A DNA stretch of 56,087 nt. Source: an uncultured bacterium (GTDB lineage Bacteria > Bacillota > Clostridia > Lachnospirales > Lachnospiraceae). A program made the position numbers and the translations under genes. The stretch spans positions 1-56,087 of the forward strand of contig CANDBT010000030.1 in NCBI GenBank assembly GCA_947383005.1, in the 5' to 3' direction. Positions 8,483-16,423 of the stretch are shown piece after piece (within the stretch, counting starts at the first letter, position 1; each line of letters opens with the position of its first letter). Below the pieces are notes generated by a model. The model worked only from the letters and a program-made list of their open reading frames with translations. It had not been told where the DNA came from and did no database searches.

Positions 8483-9348
8483 AGATGAGAACAGATTTTA
8501 AACATGAATTGATTATTCCCAATGAGGATTTGCCGTTTAAAATGTTTGAGTTTGAGGGGAAGAACGGAAATTACCGGCGGGCGAAACACTGGCACCGGTC
8601 AGTGGAGATTTTTTTGGTTTTAGAGGGGCGTTTGGAGTTTTATATCGATAATCGGGCGTATCCCCTGGAAGCGCCCGATTTCAGAATTGTGAATTCTAAT
8701 GAGATCCATTCGATTGATGCGCCGGAACAAAACAGGACGATCGTCGTGCAGATTCCGGCCGGATGCTTGAGCGGGTATCTCGATGAACAGGAATATGCGG
8801 TGTTTTCCAAACAATCCGAGCTGCTTAACATGGAGCTGATTCGGCTGATTGCGCAGATGTATCAGGTTTATGAGGAGAAAAAAACAGCATATGAGCTGAA
8901 GGTGAGGGGATTGTTCTACCAGATGTTGTATTTGTTGGTTACGGAATTCATGACGAAGGAGGAAAACCAGGTCAGCCTCCGCCAGAAACGTCATTTGGAC
9001 AAATTGTCGAAAATCACTTCCTATATGAAAAATAATTATGACCAGGATATTACACTCGAAAGCGTGGCGGAAGAGTTTGGATTTTCGCCGACTTATCTGT
9101 CGCGGATGTTTAAGCGATATGCGGATATCAGCTACAAGACTTATTTGTTAAATTTGCGGACAGAATACGGACTGAGGGAGATGATGAATACCGATCATAG
9201 TCTCAGTGATGTGGCAATGAACAATGGTTTCCCCAACAGCCGTGCATTTGCAAAGGCATTTTTGAAACGATATGGAGCGCTGCCGAGCGAATACCGGAAT
9301 CAGATGAGGGACGTCAAAGCGGGGAAAAGCGGACAATCGGCAGGATAA
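8479..9348 (+). CDS. AraC family transcriptional regulator with cupin domain
   Basis: A regulator of about 289 residues. The N-terminal cupin sensor (about 1-140) includes HWHRSVEIFLVLEGRLEFYI and a SNEIHSI motif. The C-terminal AraC/XylS double helix-turn-helix (about 185-285) includes FGFSPTYLSRMFKRY and the second helix pair ending LPSEYRNQMR. The start is GTG 8479 or ATG 8485; both overlap or abut the preceding gene. Proteins of this type usually sense a sugar or related small molecule. The adjacent downstream xylB is a plausible target, but no operator was identified. Confidence 0.9.
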   Translation: MKMRTDFKHELIIPNEDLPFKMFEFEGKNGNYRRAKHWHRSVEIFLVLEGRLEFYIDNRAYPLEAPDFRIVNSNEIHSIDAPEQNRTIVVQIPAGCLSGYLDEQEYAVFSKQSELLNMELIRLIAQMYQVYEEKKTAYELKVRGLFYQMLYLLVTEFMTKEENQVSLRQKRHLDKLSKITSYMKNNYDQDITLESVAEEFGFSPTYLSRMFKRYADISYKTYLLNLRTEYGLREMMNTDHSLSDVAMNNGFPNSRAFAKAFLKRYGALPSEYRNQMRDVKAGKSGQSAG

Positions 9349-9439
9349 TATGTCAGCTTTCATGGATTTTTGCGGGTGCGGGAGGCGCCTGAGCGATAAA
9401 AAGGGCAAGAAAGTGCCATAAAATGCACAAGTTTTTATC

Positions 9440-9468
9440 TGGAAACGGACGGCAGAACAAGTTATACT
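9440..9468 (+). promoter_or_regulatory. Probable promoter of xylB
   Basis: TGGAAA (9440-9445), 17 bases, TATACT (9463-9468). The -35 matches consensus at four of six positions. It would give an untranslated leader of about 145 bases that includes the inverted-repeat region 9503-9601. Confidence 0.5.
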
Positions 9469-9502
9469 CAAAATAGAATAAGGACAGGAAGACGGCGTGC
9501 AG

Positions 9503-9604
9503 GTTTTTATACCCACGGGCATACTGATTTGCCAAATGATTGGGTGGTCCTACGGAAATAGGGGAGTTACATTGGCAAATCATTTGGCGCACAGGTATAA
9601 AATC
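9503..9604 (+). promoter_or_regulatory. Leader with alternative pairings upstream of xylB
   Basis: An outer pair TTTATACC (9506-9513) with GGTATAAA (9594-9601) encloses GATTTGCCAAATGATT (9526-9541). That segment can pair either with TTGGCAAATC (9572-9581) or with AATCATTTGGC (9578-9588); the two partners overlap, so the choices exclude each other. It could be a regulatory leader, an operator with dyad symmetry, or a dispersed repeat. Function unknown. Confidence 0.45.
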
Positions 9605-9621
9605 CGGAAAGGGGACAGGTT

Positions 9622-11145
9622 ATGAATTATTTGATTGGGATTGATGTGGGGACATCAGCGACAAAGACGGTGCTGTTTGACGAGCTGGGCAATGTTGTGA
9701 CATCGGCATCACAGGAGTACCCGCTCTATCAGCCGAGGAACGGCTGGGCGGAACAGAAGGCGGAGGATTGGGCGCATGCCGTGCTGGACACGGTGAGGAA
9801 GGTCGTGCAGGAATCGGGTGTGGCAGCGGCGGATGTGAAAGGAATTGGGATTTCCGGGCAGATGCATGGGCTTGTAATGCTGGATGGGGACGGGAAAGTG
9901 CTCCGTCCGTCTATTATCTGGTGTGATCAGCGTACAGGGGCGGAGGTGGAGGATATGCTCCGCATCATGCCGCGGGAGCGTTGGATCGAGATTACGGCAA
10001 ATCCGCCGCTGACCGGCTGGACAGCGGCGAAGATTTTGTGGGTAAGGAAAAATGAGCCGGAGGTGTATGGAAAATGCCGCCATATCCTGCTGCCCAAGGA
10101 TTATATCCGTTATGTGCTGACCGGGGAGTTCGCGACAGAGGTGTCGGATGCCAGCGGGATGCAGCTTTTGGATGTGCCGAACCGCTGCTGGTCGGAAGAG
10201 GTGCTGGAAAAGCTGAGTATTGACAGGGCTTTGCTTGGGCAGGTGTATGAGTCCTGCCAGGTGACCGGAACCTTGCTTCCTTCCGTGGCGGAAACGCTGG
10301 GTTTGTCGGTGGAGACGAAGGTAGTCGGCGGCGCCGGTGACAATGCGGCTGCCGCCGTGGGCACCGGGATTGTGCGGGATGGAACTGCGTTTACCACTAT
10401 CGGAACCTCTGGTGTGGTATTCGCCCACAGCAGCAAGGTTTTGATTGATCCCAAGGGACGGGTTCATACTTGCTGTTGTGCGGTGCCGGGATCGTGGCAT
10501 CTCATGGGGGTGACTCAGGGAGCGGGGTTGTCACTGAAATGGTTTAAAGATGAATTTTGTCAAGAGTATGTGGCTGCCGCAGAGGCACAAGGTTGTGATG
10601 TCTATGATCTGATCAACCAGGATATCGAGAAGATTCCTGTGGGCAGCGACAAGCTGATCTACCTTCCGTATCTGATGGGCGAGCGTACTCCTCATCTGGA
10701 TCCGGATTGCCGCGGCGTATTTTTTGGCCTGTCGGCCATTCACACGAAGAAGCATCTGATTCGGGCCGTGATGGAGGGTGTCTCCTACTCACTGTGCGAC
10801 TGCAATGAGATCCTTCAGGAGTTGGGGCTGGAAGTCAGGCAGATGATGGCATGCGGAGGCGGCGGTAAGAGCCCGATTTGGCGTCAGATGCTGGCGGATT
10901 TGTATCAGTGTACCGTCAAGACAGTAAAGCAGCAGGAAGGGCCGGCGCTGGGCGTGGCGATTCTTGCCGGGGTGGGCTGCGGCCTGTATCCCGGTGTGGA
11001 AGAAGCCTGCGGCCGGATGATCCAGGAGAAAGACAGCACAGAGCCGAATCAGGAGCATGCAAAAGTGTACAGATGTTACCATGCACTGTATCAGAAGCTG
11101 TATGCAAGCCTGAAAGAAAATTATAAGGAATTGGCTGCTCTGTGA
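9622..11145 (+). CDS. xylB: Xylulokinase
   Basis: A 507-residue FGGY-family carbohydrate kinase matching xylulokinase, which phosphorylates D-xylulose with ATP to feed the pentose phosphate pathway. The phosphate-1 motif IGIDVGTSATKTVLFDE is at residues 5-21. GISGQMHGLVMLD (about 75-87) and WCDQRT (about 101-106) are the substrate-region signatures. The second ATPase half has GGAGDNAAAAVGTG (about 236-249) and ACGGGGKSPIWRQMLADL (about 412-429). The start follows AAAGGGGACAGGTT. It lies after an AraC regulator and before a DUF4867 gene. No xylose isomerase or transporter is in the window. Confidence 0.93.
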   Translation: MNYLIGIDVGTSATKTVLFDELGNVVTSASQEYPLYQPRNGWAEQKAEDWAHAVLDTVRKVVQESGVAAADVKGIGISGQMHGLVMLDGDGKVLRPSIIWCDQRTGAEVEDMLRIMPRERWIEITANPPLTGWTAAKILWVRKNEPEVYGKCRHILLPKDYIRYVLTGEFATEVSDASGMQLLDVPNRCWSEEVLEKLSIDRALLGQVYESCQVTGTLLPSVAETLGLSVETKVVGGAGDNAAAAVGTGIVRDGTAFTTIGTSGVVFAHSSKVLIDPKGRVHTCCCAVPGSWHLMGVTQGAGLSLKWFKDEFCQEYVAAAEAQGCDVYDLINQDIEKIPVGSDKLIYLPYLMGERTPHLDPDCRGVFFGLSAIHTKKHLIRAVMEGVSYSLCDCNEILQELGLEVRQMMACGGGGKSPIWRQMLADLYQCTVKTVKQQEGPALGVAILAGVGCGLYPGVEEACGRMIQEKDSTEPNQEHAKVYRCYHALYQKLYASLKENYKELAAL

Positions 11146-11299
11146 AAAAGAAGGTTAATATTCTCAGGCAGTCTGAGAATGTCAGCCGTATTGCCCATTA
11201 ATAATTGTCTGCGGCAACAGGGCATACCTTATGAAACAGCTTTGCTGTTTCCCCGCCCTGAAAGGGCATGTATTGCGGTGTGCCCTCTGGGTATATGAA

Positions 11300-11545
11300 G
11301 ATACTAGTATAACCCACACTAATTGCCACTATGTTTCGCGCAGGATAAATTTTCAGCCTGCAAGGCGGAAGAGGGAGGCGATACCCTCGCTTCGCTGGGG
11401 CAGACTCTGCGGTGGCATCGTTGACCGATGGTGCTGTGTGCCAGTGGCACACGTTTAGCACGGACCGAAGCGGAGCGGAGACCAACGCGGCAGATGGAAA
11501 TTTAGACAAGTGAAACATATGGTTAATTAGTGTGGGTCGTACTAG
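11300..11545. repeat. MITE-like element, copy 2 (family D)
   Basis: About 246 bp with inverted ends CTAGTATAACCCACACTAAT (left) and, complemented, CTAGTACGACCCACACTAAT (right), both continuing to an ATGTTTC motif. The interior is GC-rich, contains short hairpins such as GTGTGCCAGTGGCACAC, and has no supported ORF. It separates xylB from the DUF4867 gene and ends about 10 bases before the latter's first ATG. Confidence 0.7.
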
Positions 11546-11575
11546 GGTCAAATGGAAGAAGGGATGGAAATGGAC

Positions 11576-12196
11576 ATGAAACAATACCAGGTGACTGATC
11601 CGGAATTTGTAAAATACGGACGGGTGATAAACGGATATGATTTGAGCGGGCTGCTGGCGGAAATGGAGAAGACTCCCCTGCCAGAGGATGTTGCCTATGT
11701 GGGGTCGGTGCCGGAGCTGGAGACATTGCCGGAGGCGGAAGAACTTGCGGAGGGAATTTATGGCCAGATGCCGATACAGATTGGCTACTGCAACGGCCAC
11801 AACCGGAAGCTGAACGCTTTGGAATATCATCGCGATTCGGAGATTGATGTAGCGGTGACGGATATGGTTTTACTGCTGGGCTGGCTGCCGGATGTGGAGC
11901 CGGATCATACTCTGGACACGGCCACGATAAAGGCATTTTATGTTCCGGCAGGAACGATGGTGGAGCTATATGGGACGACTCTCCATTATGCACCGTGCCA
12001 GACGGACGAAAGGGGTTTCCGCTGTGTGATCGTGCTGCCGCGGGGAACTAATGAGGAGCTGAAGAGAAAGCCGGAAGTGCATTGCGGAGAGGAAAAGTTG
12101 CTAACGGCGGTAAATAAGTGGCTGATCGGCCATGCGGAGGGCGGTCTGCCAGAGGGCAGCTTCCTTGGGCTGAAGGGCGAAAACCTGACCGTGTGA
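11576..12196 (+). CDS. DUF4867 family protein
   Basis: A protein of about 206 residues recognised with moderate confidence as DUF4867, a Firmicutes family of unknown function. Seen are the opening VTDPEFVKYGRVINGYD, a hydrophilic helical middle, IGYCNGHNRKLNALEYHRDSEI (about 68-87) and a cupin-like run with VPAGTMVELYGTTLHYAPC (about 118-136), which hints at a sugar- or metal-binding beta barrel. Four in-frame ATGs lie at 11552, 11564, 11570 and 11576; AAGAAGGGA at 11557-11564 best serves 11570 or 11576. It follows xylB, so a role in pentose use is possible but is an inference from position. Confidence 0.7.
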   Translation: MKQYQVTDPEFVKYGRVINGYDLSGLLAEMEKTPLPEDVAYVGSVPELETLPEAEELAEGIYGQMPIQIGYCNGHNRKLNALEYHRDSEIDVAVTDMVLLLGWLPDVEPDHTLDTATIKAFYVPAGTMVELYGTTLHYAPCQTDERGFRCVIVLPRGTNEELKRKPEVHCGEEKLLTAVNKWLIGHAEGGLPEGSFLGLKGENLTV

Positions 12197-12253
12197 CAGG
12201 CGCAAACCGCGGTTGCGGCAACAGCCATTTCCCATTTTCTATGAATCAAAATA

Positions 12254-12292
12254 TCTGCCATAACCGCCGGTATACAGGAGGGTTATGGCAGA
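12254..12292. terminator. Terminator between DUF4867 gene and sigG
   Basis: TCTGCCATAACC (12254-12265) and GGTTATGGCAGA (12281-12292) form a perfect 12-bp stem. On the minus strand it is followed by ATATTTTG, so it most likely ends the sigG transcript. Confidence 0.65.
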
Positions 12293-12297
12293 CTGTG

Positions 12298-13074
12298 TCA
12301 ATTCAAATAATTTCTCATACTTTTCAGCGCATTCTTCTCCAGGCGGGATACCTGGGCTTGGCTGATATGGATTTCTTCCGCTACTTCTGTCTGGGTCTTT
12401 CCCTCAAAAAAGCGCAGGTCAATAATATGCCTTTCCCGCTGAGGCAGTCGGTCCATGGCCTCTTTCAGAGAAATTTCTTCCACCCAATTCTCTTCAAGAT
12501 TCTTTTTATCGCTTATTTGATCCATAACATAGAGCGGGTCCCCGCCGTCGGTATAAACCGGTTCGTAAAGGCTTACCGGACTTTGAATCGCATCCAGCGC
12601 ATAAGTAATTTCTTCTTTGCTGATGCCGATTTCATCAGCGATTTCCATTAGTGTAGGTTCCTTGGCATTTTTCCGCATAAGCCCCTCTTTTGCATAAATG
12701 GCTTTATAAGCAGTATCGCGCAGGGAACGGCTGACACGGATAGAATTGTTATCACGCAGATAGCGCCGCACTTCACCCATAATCATGGGGACGGCATAGG
12801 TGGAAAAGCGGACGTTTTGCGTGATGTCAAAGTTGTCGATAGCTTTGATCAGGCCGATACAGCCAATTTGAAACAAGTCGTCCACATTTTCCGTGCTGGA
12901 CGAAAAGCGCTGAATGACGCTTAAAACCAGGCGAAGATTACCTTTGATATATTGTTCCCGGGCTTCCATGTCGCCCTCTAAAATTCGCTTGAACAGCTCA
13001 TCCTTTTCCTCGTTGGTCAGCAAGGGAAGCTTGGCCGTGTTGACGCCACAGATTTCCACTTTGTATCCAGCCAT
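12298..13074 (-). CDS. sigG: Forespore sigma factor SigG
   Basis: A 258-residue sigma-70 family protein matching sporulation sigma-G, which directs late gene expression in the forespore. The opening VEICGVNTAKLPLLTNEE is diagnostic of SigG. Region 2 carries DLFQIGCIGLIKAIDNFD and RFSTYAVPMIMGEVRR. Region 4 has LPQRERHIIDLRFFEGKTQ followed by the helix-turn-helix IHISQAQVSRLEK. ATG 13074 is used rather than an upstream in-frame ATG because GGAGGT lies seven bases before it. In Bacillus sigG follows sigE and is near ylmC; here it stands alone between repeats. It shows that the organism belongs to a spore-forming lineage. Confidence 0.95.
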   Translation of the reverse strand: MAGYKVEICGVNTAKLPLLTNEEKDELFKRILEGDMEAREQYIKGNLRLVLSVIQRFSSSTENVDDLFQIGCIGLIKAIDNFDITQNVRFSTYAVPMIMGEVRRYLRDNNSIRVSRSLRDTAYKAIYAKEGLMRKNAKEPTLMEIADEIGISKEEITYALDAIQSPVSLYEPVYTDGGDPLYVMDQISDKKNLEENWVEEISLKEAMDRLPQRERHIIDLRFFEGKTQTEVAEEIHISQAQVSRLEKNALKSMRNYLN

Positions 13075-13089
13075 AGTATATACCTCCAT

Positions 13090-13360
13090 GTTCGAGATTC
13101 ATTTCGGAAAATTTTGATATCCCATGAAAATGATTCACGAAAAGCCAAAGGTTTATACTTCCAAATTTTTGTAACTGTGGCGCCAATGGGCAAAAGCATT
13201 GTCAACCCCTATCGGAATGAGTGTTGGAACAGAGACACCTATTTTTATGGAATCATGCCCTTGGCAATTGAACTGGGAGAAGCTTACTATGGATATCTAA
13301 GAGAACCTTATTGTATAAAAGGGATTTGACAAGATGTGTCTGTCAATTTAGAATATGATT
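13090..13360. other. Intergenic region upstream of sigG, no gene supported
   Basis: About 270 bases between sigG and the next repeat. A 71-codon plus-strand ORF exists here (13114-13329), but it has no ribosome-binding site and no recognisable motif, so no gene is called. It should contain the sigG promoter, which I could not identify with confidence. Confidence 0.5.
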
Positions 13361-13490
13361 GTAACCGTTTAGACGGCGGGAAATTTGATATAAATTGAGG
13401 CGTCAAGCTTGCTTGTAAGCCCCAATTTATATCAAATTTCCCATCGGATGAACATCCGATGCTTCTTGCCCGCCATAGGCGGGCAAGAAG
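13361..13490. repeat. Family A structured repeat, copy 2
   Basis: Opens with GTAACCGTTTAGACGG. The main stem pairs 13378-13400 with 13420-13442 around the loop CGTCAAGCTTGCTTGTAAG. It is followed by the hairpins CATCGGATG-AA-CATCCGATG and CTTCTTGCCCGCC-ATA-GGCGGGCAAGAAG. The right end has been replaced by, or expanded into, the tandem array that begins at 13491. Confidence 0.8.
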
Positions 13491-13789
13491 ATGCCCACCG
13501 CATATGGGCAAGAAGATGCCCACTGCATATGGGCAAGAAGATGCCCACCGCATATGGGCAAGAAGATGCCCACTGCATATGGGCAAGAAGATGCCCACCG
13601 CATACGGGCAAGAAGATGCCCACCGCATATGGGCAAGAAGATGCCCACCGTATATGGGCAAGAAGATGCCCACCGCATATGGGCAAGAAGATGCCCACCG
13701 TATATGGGCAAGAAGATGCCCACCGTATATAGGCAAGAAGAGCCCACCGCATATGGGCAAGAAGATGCCCATCGCAAACAGACAAGAAA
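13491..13789. repeat. Tandem array, 12 units of about 25 bp, each a mini-hairpin
   Basis: Twelve contiguous units: ten of 25 bp, one of 24 bp and a diverged last one. Each contains GGGCAAGAAGATGCCC (a 5-bp stem GGGCA/TGCCC) plus the spacer ACCGCATAT, with substitutions mainly at two spacer positions (ACCG/ACTG, CATAT/TATAT/CATAC). The unit derives from the third hairpin of the adjoining family A repeat. It is a contiguous satellite without unique spacers, hence not CRISPR. It lies 67 bases before the MATE start codon. Confidence 0.92.
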
Positions 13790-13856
13790 ATATCCGCCGC
13801 GCTACCAGGGGAGGAAACTCCCCCTGCTCGGTTCGGTGAATAATAAGGAGGGAAAA

Positions 13857-15233
13857 ATGCAAAATAGTAAATCTTTTTTTCGGCTTGAAGTGAATTTGTT
13901 AGACGGCCCTATATTTCGTGCCCTGGTTATTTTTGCTTTGCCGCTGTTTGTTTCCAATATTTTCCAGCAGCTTTACAACACGGTCGATACCATGATTGTG
14001 GGCAAATATCTGGGAGCCATGTCCCTGGCCGCGGTCGGGGCATGTACGGCGATATTTGATTTGATGGTGGGATTTGCGCTGGGAATCGGAAACGGGCTTT
14101 CTATTGTATCGGCCAGGTGTTTCGGCTCAGGAGACGAGGAGCTTTTGAAAAAATCCGTGGCGTGTTCCGTAGTAATAGGCGTTGTTTCTTCCCTTGTGAT
14201 TACCATGGCGGGACTTTTGGTTTTACGGCCACTTCTCATGGTGTTGAACACGCCGAAGGAAATTATCCAGGAAGCTTATCGTTATATTGCGGTGATTTGC
14301 GGCTGCGGCTGTATTTTTGTTATGTTTGCTTATAATCTATGTGCCGGGTTGATGCGGGCAATCGGAAACAGCATTATCCCGCTTTTCTTTCTGGTGTTTT
14401 CTTCTTTGGTAAACATTTGGCTCGATATTCTTCTGATTACCCGGTTTGGGATGGGAGTGCAGGGGGCGGCGGTAGCGACGGTTTTGTCCCAGGCAATATC
14501 CGTTGTCCTTTGCCTGCTTTACATAAAGATAAGAGTGCCGTTGCTTGTGCCGGGAAGGGAACATTTTCGGTTTGACGTCGCCCTGTATAAGGAAATGCTG
14601 GGACAGGGGCTGTCTATGGGATTTATGAACAGTATTGTTTCCATCGGCTCGGTGATTTTGCAGTATGGCATCAATGGGCTGGGAGTTTTCATCATTGCGG
14701 GGCATGCGGTGGCGAGAAGGCTGTATATGTTTTTTAATATGCCCTTTATGGCCATGGCCATGGCGATCTCTACTTTTGTTTCCCAGAATAAAGGGGCGGG
14801 CCGGGGCGACAGGGTCCGCCGGGCGCTGAAATGCAGTTTTATTTTCGATGTGGTGGCGGCAGGTGCGATCACCGTATTTTTATTGTTTGCCGCGCCGACG
14901 CTGGTAAAATTGATTTCGCGGTCCAGCGAACCGGAGATACTTCGCAACGGAAGTTTGTATTTGATGATTGTCGGTCCGTTTTATGCGGTTTTGGGCGTGC
15001 TGATGCAGAGCAGATGCGCCCTGCAGGGAATAGGGGAAAAGGTGCTGCCATTGATTTCAAGTTTGATTGAACTGGTGGGGAAGATTTTGTTTGTCATAAT
15101 TTTTATTCCTTTGTTTCAATATATGGCGGTCATTTTCTGCGAGCCGGTGATATGGTGCGTTATGACTGCACAGCTTTTGTTTTCGCTTTACCATGATCCG
15201 TTTATCCGGAAAGCGGGCGCATTGCCGCGCTGA
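13857..15233 (+). CDS. MATE family efflux transporter
   Basis: A 458-residue multi-spanning membrane protein of the MATE (NorM/DinF-like) exporter superfamily, predicted to expel cationic drugs or metabolites using an ion gradient. It has about 12 hydrophobic segments and two homologous halves. Family-like stretches include ALPLFVSNIFQQLYNTVDTM (about residues 25-44), VGKYLGAMSLAAVGA, LCAGLMRAIGNSIIPL and FVSQNKGAGRGDRVRR. The frame stays open into the upstream tandem array, which would add about 122 repetitive residues. ATG 13857 is chosen because GGAGG sits four bases upstream and membrane homology begins soon after. The hairpin array lies in its probable leader. Confidence 0.9.
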   Translation: MQNSKSFFRLEVNLLDGPIFRALVIFALPLFVSNIFQQLYNTVDTMIVGKYLGAMSLAAVGACTAIFDLMVGFALGIGNGLSIVSARCFGSGDEELLKKSVACSVVIGVVSSLVITMAGLLVLRPLLMVLNTPKEIIQEAYRYIAVICGCGCIFVMFAYNLCAGLMRAIGNSIIPLFFLVFSSLVNIWLDILLITRFGMGVQGAAVATVLSQAISVVLCLLYIKIRVPLLVPGREHFRFDVALYKEMLGQGLSMGFMNSIVSIGSVILQYGINGLGVFIIAGHAVARRLYMFFNMPFMAMAMAISTFVSQNKGAGRGDRVRRALKCSFIFDVVAAGAITVFLLFAAPTLVKLISRSSEPEILRNGSLYLMIVGPFYAVLGVLMQSRCALQGIGEKVLPLISSLIELVGKILFVIIFIPLFQYMAVIFCEPVIWCVMTAQLLFSLYHDPFIRKAGALPR

Positions 15234-15235
15234 AC

Positions 15236-15300
15236 GGGATTCTCAGCCTCCGCGTCAGCAAGGTTCCGTCATAGATGATTTTATGCCGCCATGCAGGCGC
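15236..15300 (-). pseudogene. Decayed copy of the coaX 3' end
   Basis: About 60 bases that match the 3' end of coaX at 15467-15530 with roughly eight differences. In one minus-strand frame it reads HKIIYDGTLLTRRLRIP, against HKIIYDETLLMRGLRIL in the intact gene. The rest of the gene is missing. It lies between the MATE stop codon and coaX. Confidence 0.8.
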
Positions 15301-15447
15301 CGGCCAGCATTTTTGCGGTTAGGTAAGGGTCAACTGCTGCTTCAAGGCGTCCTGGAGGACTTGTGAAAATTCAGTCCGGCAGCAATGGCGGAATCATTCA
15401 GCCAGAAGAGAATGGAAAGCCTGTTACCGCCTCGTGAACTGTAACGT

Positions 15448-16212
15448 TTAAAGATTCTTGTCATAAAGGATTCTTAGCCCCCGCATCAGCAAGGTTTCGT
15501 CATAAATGATTTTATGCCGGCATAAAGGCACGACGAAGCGCGACAGGCCCCCGGTGGCGATTACGGTGGCGGGCTGTTCGAGCTCGGCTTCCATCCGGTC
15601 TAAGATACCGTCAATCATCCCGGCATTGCCGTACATGATACCGCTGCGCATGCAGTCGATGGTATTTTTGCCGATGACTTTCCGGGGGATGTCCAGGCTG
15701 ATGGAGGGGAGCTGGGCCGTTTTGCTGCTGAGGGAATCAAGGGAGACTCTCAGCCCCGGAAGGATTACGCCGCCGATATAGTTCCCTTTGGGGTCGACTA
15801 CGGACATGGTGGTGGCGGTGCCCATATCAATAATAACAGCGGGGAGAGGATATTCGTTTACCGCGGCTACGGCGTCGACAATCATATCGCTGCCCACGGT
15901 TTTGGGGTTATCCATAAGGATATTCAATCCGGTTTTGATCCCCGGGCCGACCAGCTTGGGTCGGAAACCAAAGATTTTTTTAACCGCGGAAGAAATAGCG
16001 GCATTCAGGGGGGGAACGACGGAGGACATGATAGCGCCGTTGATTTGTTCTTTCCGGATATTGTGGATTTCCAGGATATTTTTTATATTTATGGCGTATT
16101 CCAGGCCTGTTTTAATATGGTTGGTGGTAATGCGCTCGAGGAAGTAGGTCTGTTGGGAATCGATAGCGCCAATGACAATATTGGTGTTGCCCATATCAAT
16201 AGCTAAAATCAT
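15448..16212 (-). CDS. coaX: Type III pantothenate kinase
   Basis: A 254-residue acetate-kinase/hsp70-fold enzyme that phosphorylates pantothenate, the first step of coenzyme A synthesis. Seen are the N-terminal phosphate motif AIDMGNTNIVIGAID (residues 4-18), the central PKTVGSDMIVDAVAA (about 99-113), the IDMGTATTMSVVD motif (about 125-137) and GGVILPGLRVSLDSL (about 144-158), all hallmarks of CoaX. The start is ATG 16212 with AAAGGAG six bases before; an ORF extension of 42 codons upstream lacks a ribosome-binding site. It is divergent from coaBC, which acts later in the same pathway. Confidence 0.95.
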   Translation of the reverse strand: MILAIDMGNTNIVIGAIDSQQTYFLERITTNHIKTGLEYAINIKNILEIHNIRKEQINGAIMSSVVPPLNAAISSAVKKIFGFRPKLVGPGIKTGLNILMDNPKTVGSDMIVDAVAAVNEYPLPAVIIDMGTATTMSVVDPKGNYIGGVILPGLRVSLDSLSSKTAQLPSISLDIPRKVIGKNTIDCMRSGIMYGNAGMIDGILDRMEAELEQPATVIATGGLSRFVVPLCRHKIIYDETLLMRGLRILYDKNL

Positions 16213-16221
16213 AAGAACTCC

Positions 16222-16250
16222 TTTCAAATGGGGAAAAGGTATGTTATACT
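16222..16250 (+). promoter_or_regulatory. Probable coaBC promoter
   Basis: Extended -10 TGTTATACT with TATACT at 16245-16250 and a weak -35 TTTCAA at 16222-16227, spacing 17. It reads toward coaBC from within the divergent coaX/coaBC intergenic region. Confidence 0.4.
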
Positions 16251-16423
16251 GTGCGAAAGCAGGGTCGCTCAGATTCCGGCCATTACGAGCATCCTTCCGG
16301 TTGGTCAGTGTAGTGGCTAATTGGGGCGTGAAAAGCAACCCGGATCAAGGGGCAGATATTATTTGCCGTTTACTATAGCATATTTTCAGGGAAAAGACAA
16401 TGGATTGGGAAAAGGAGGAGCTT

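Noticed and set aside
13114-13329. 71-codon ORF upstream of sigG
   Set aside because: No ribosome-binding site, no motif and it lies in the region expected to hold the sigG promoter.
13491-13789. CRISPR array
   Set aside because: The units are contiguous 25-bp near-identical repeats without unique spacers, and no cas gene is in the window.
13308-13862. Long proline/cysteine-rich ORFs on both strands over the tandem array
   Set aside because: They exist only because the repeat unit lacks stop codons; they have no ribosome-binding site or domain.
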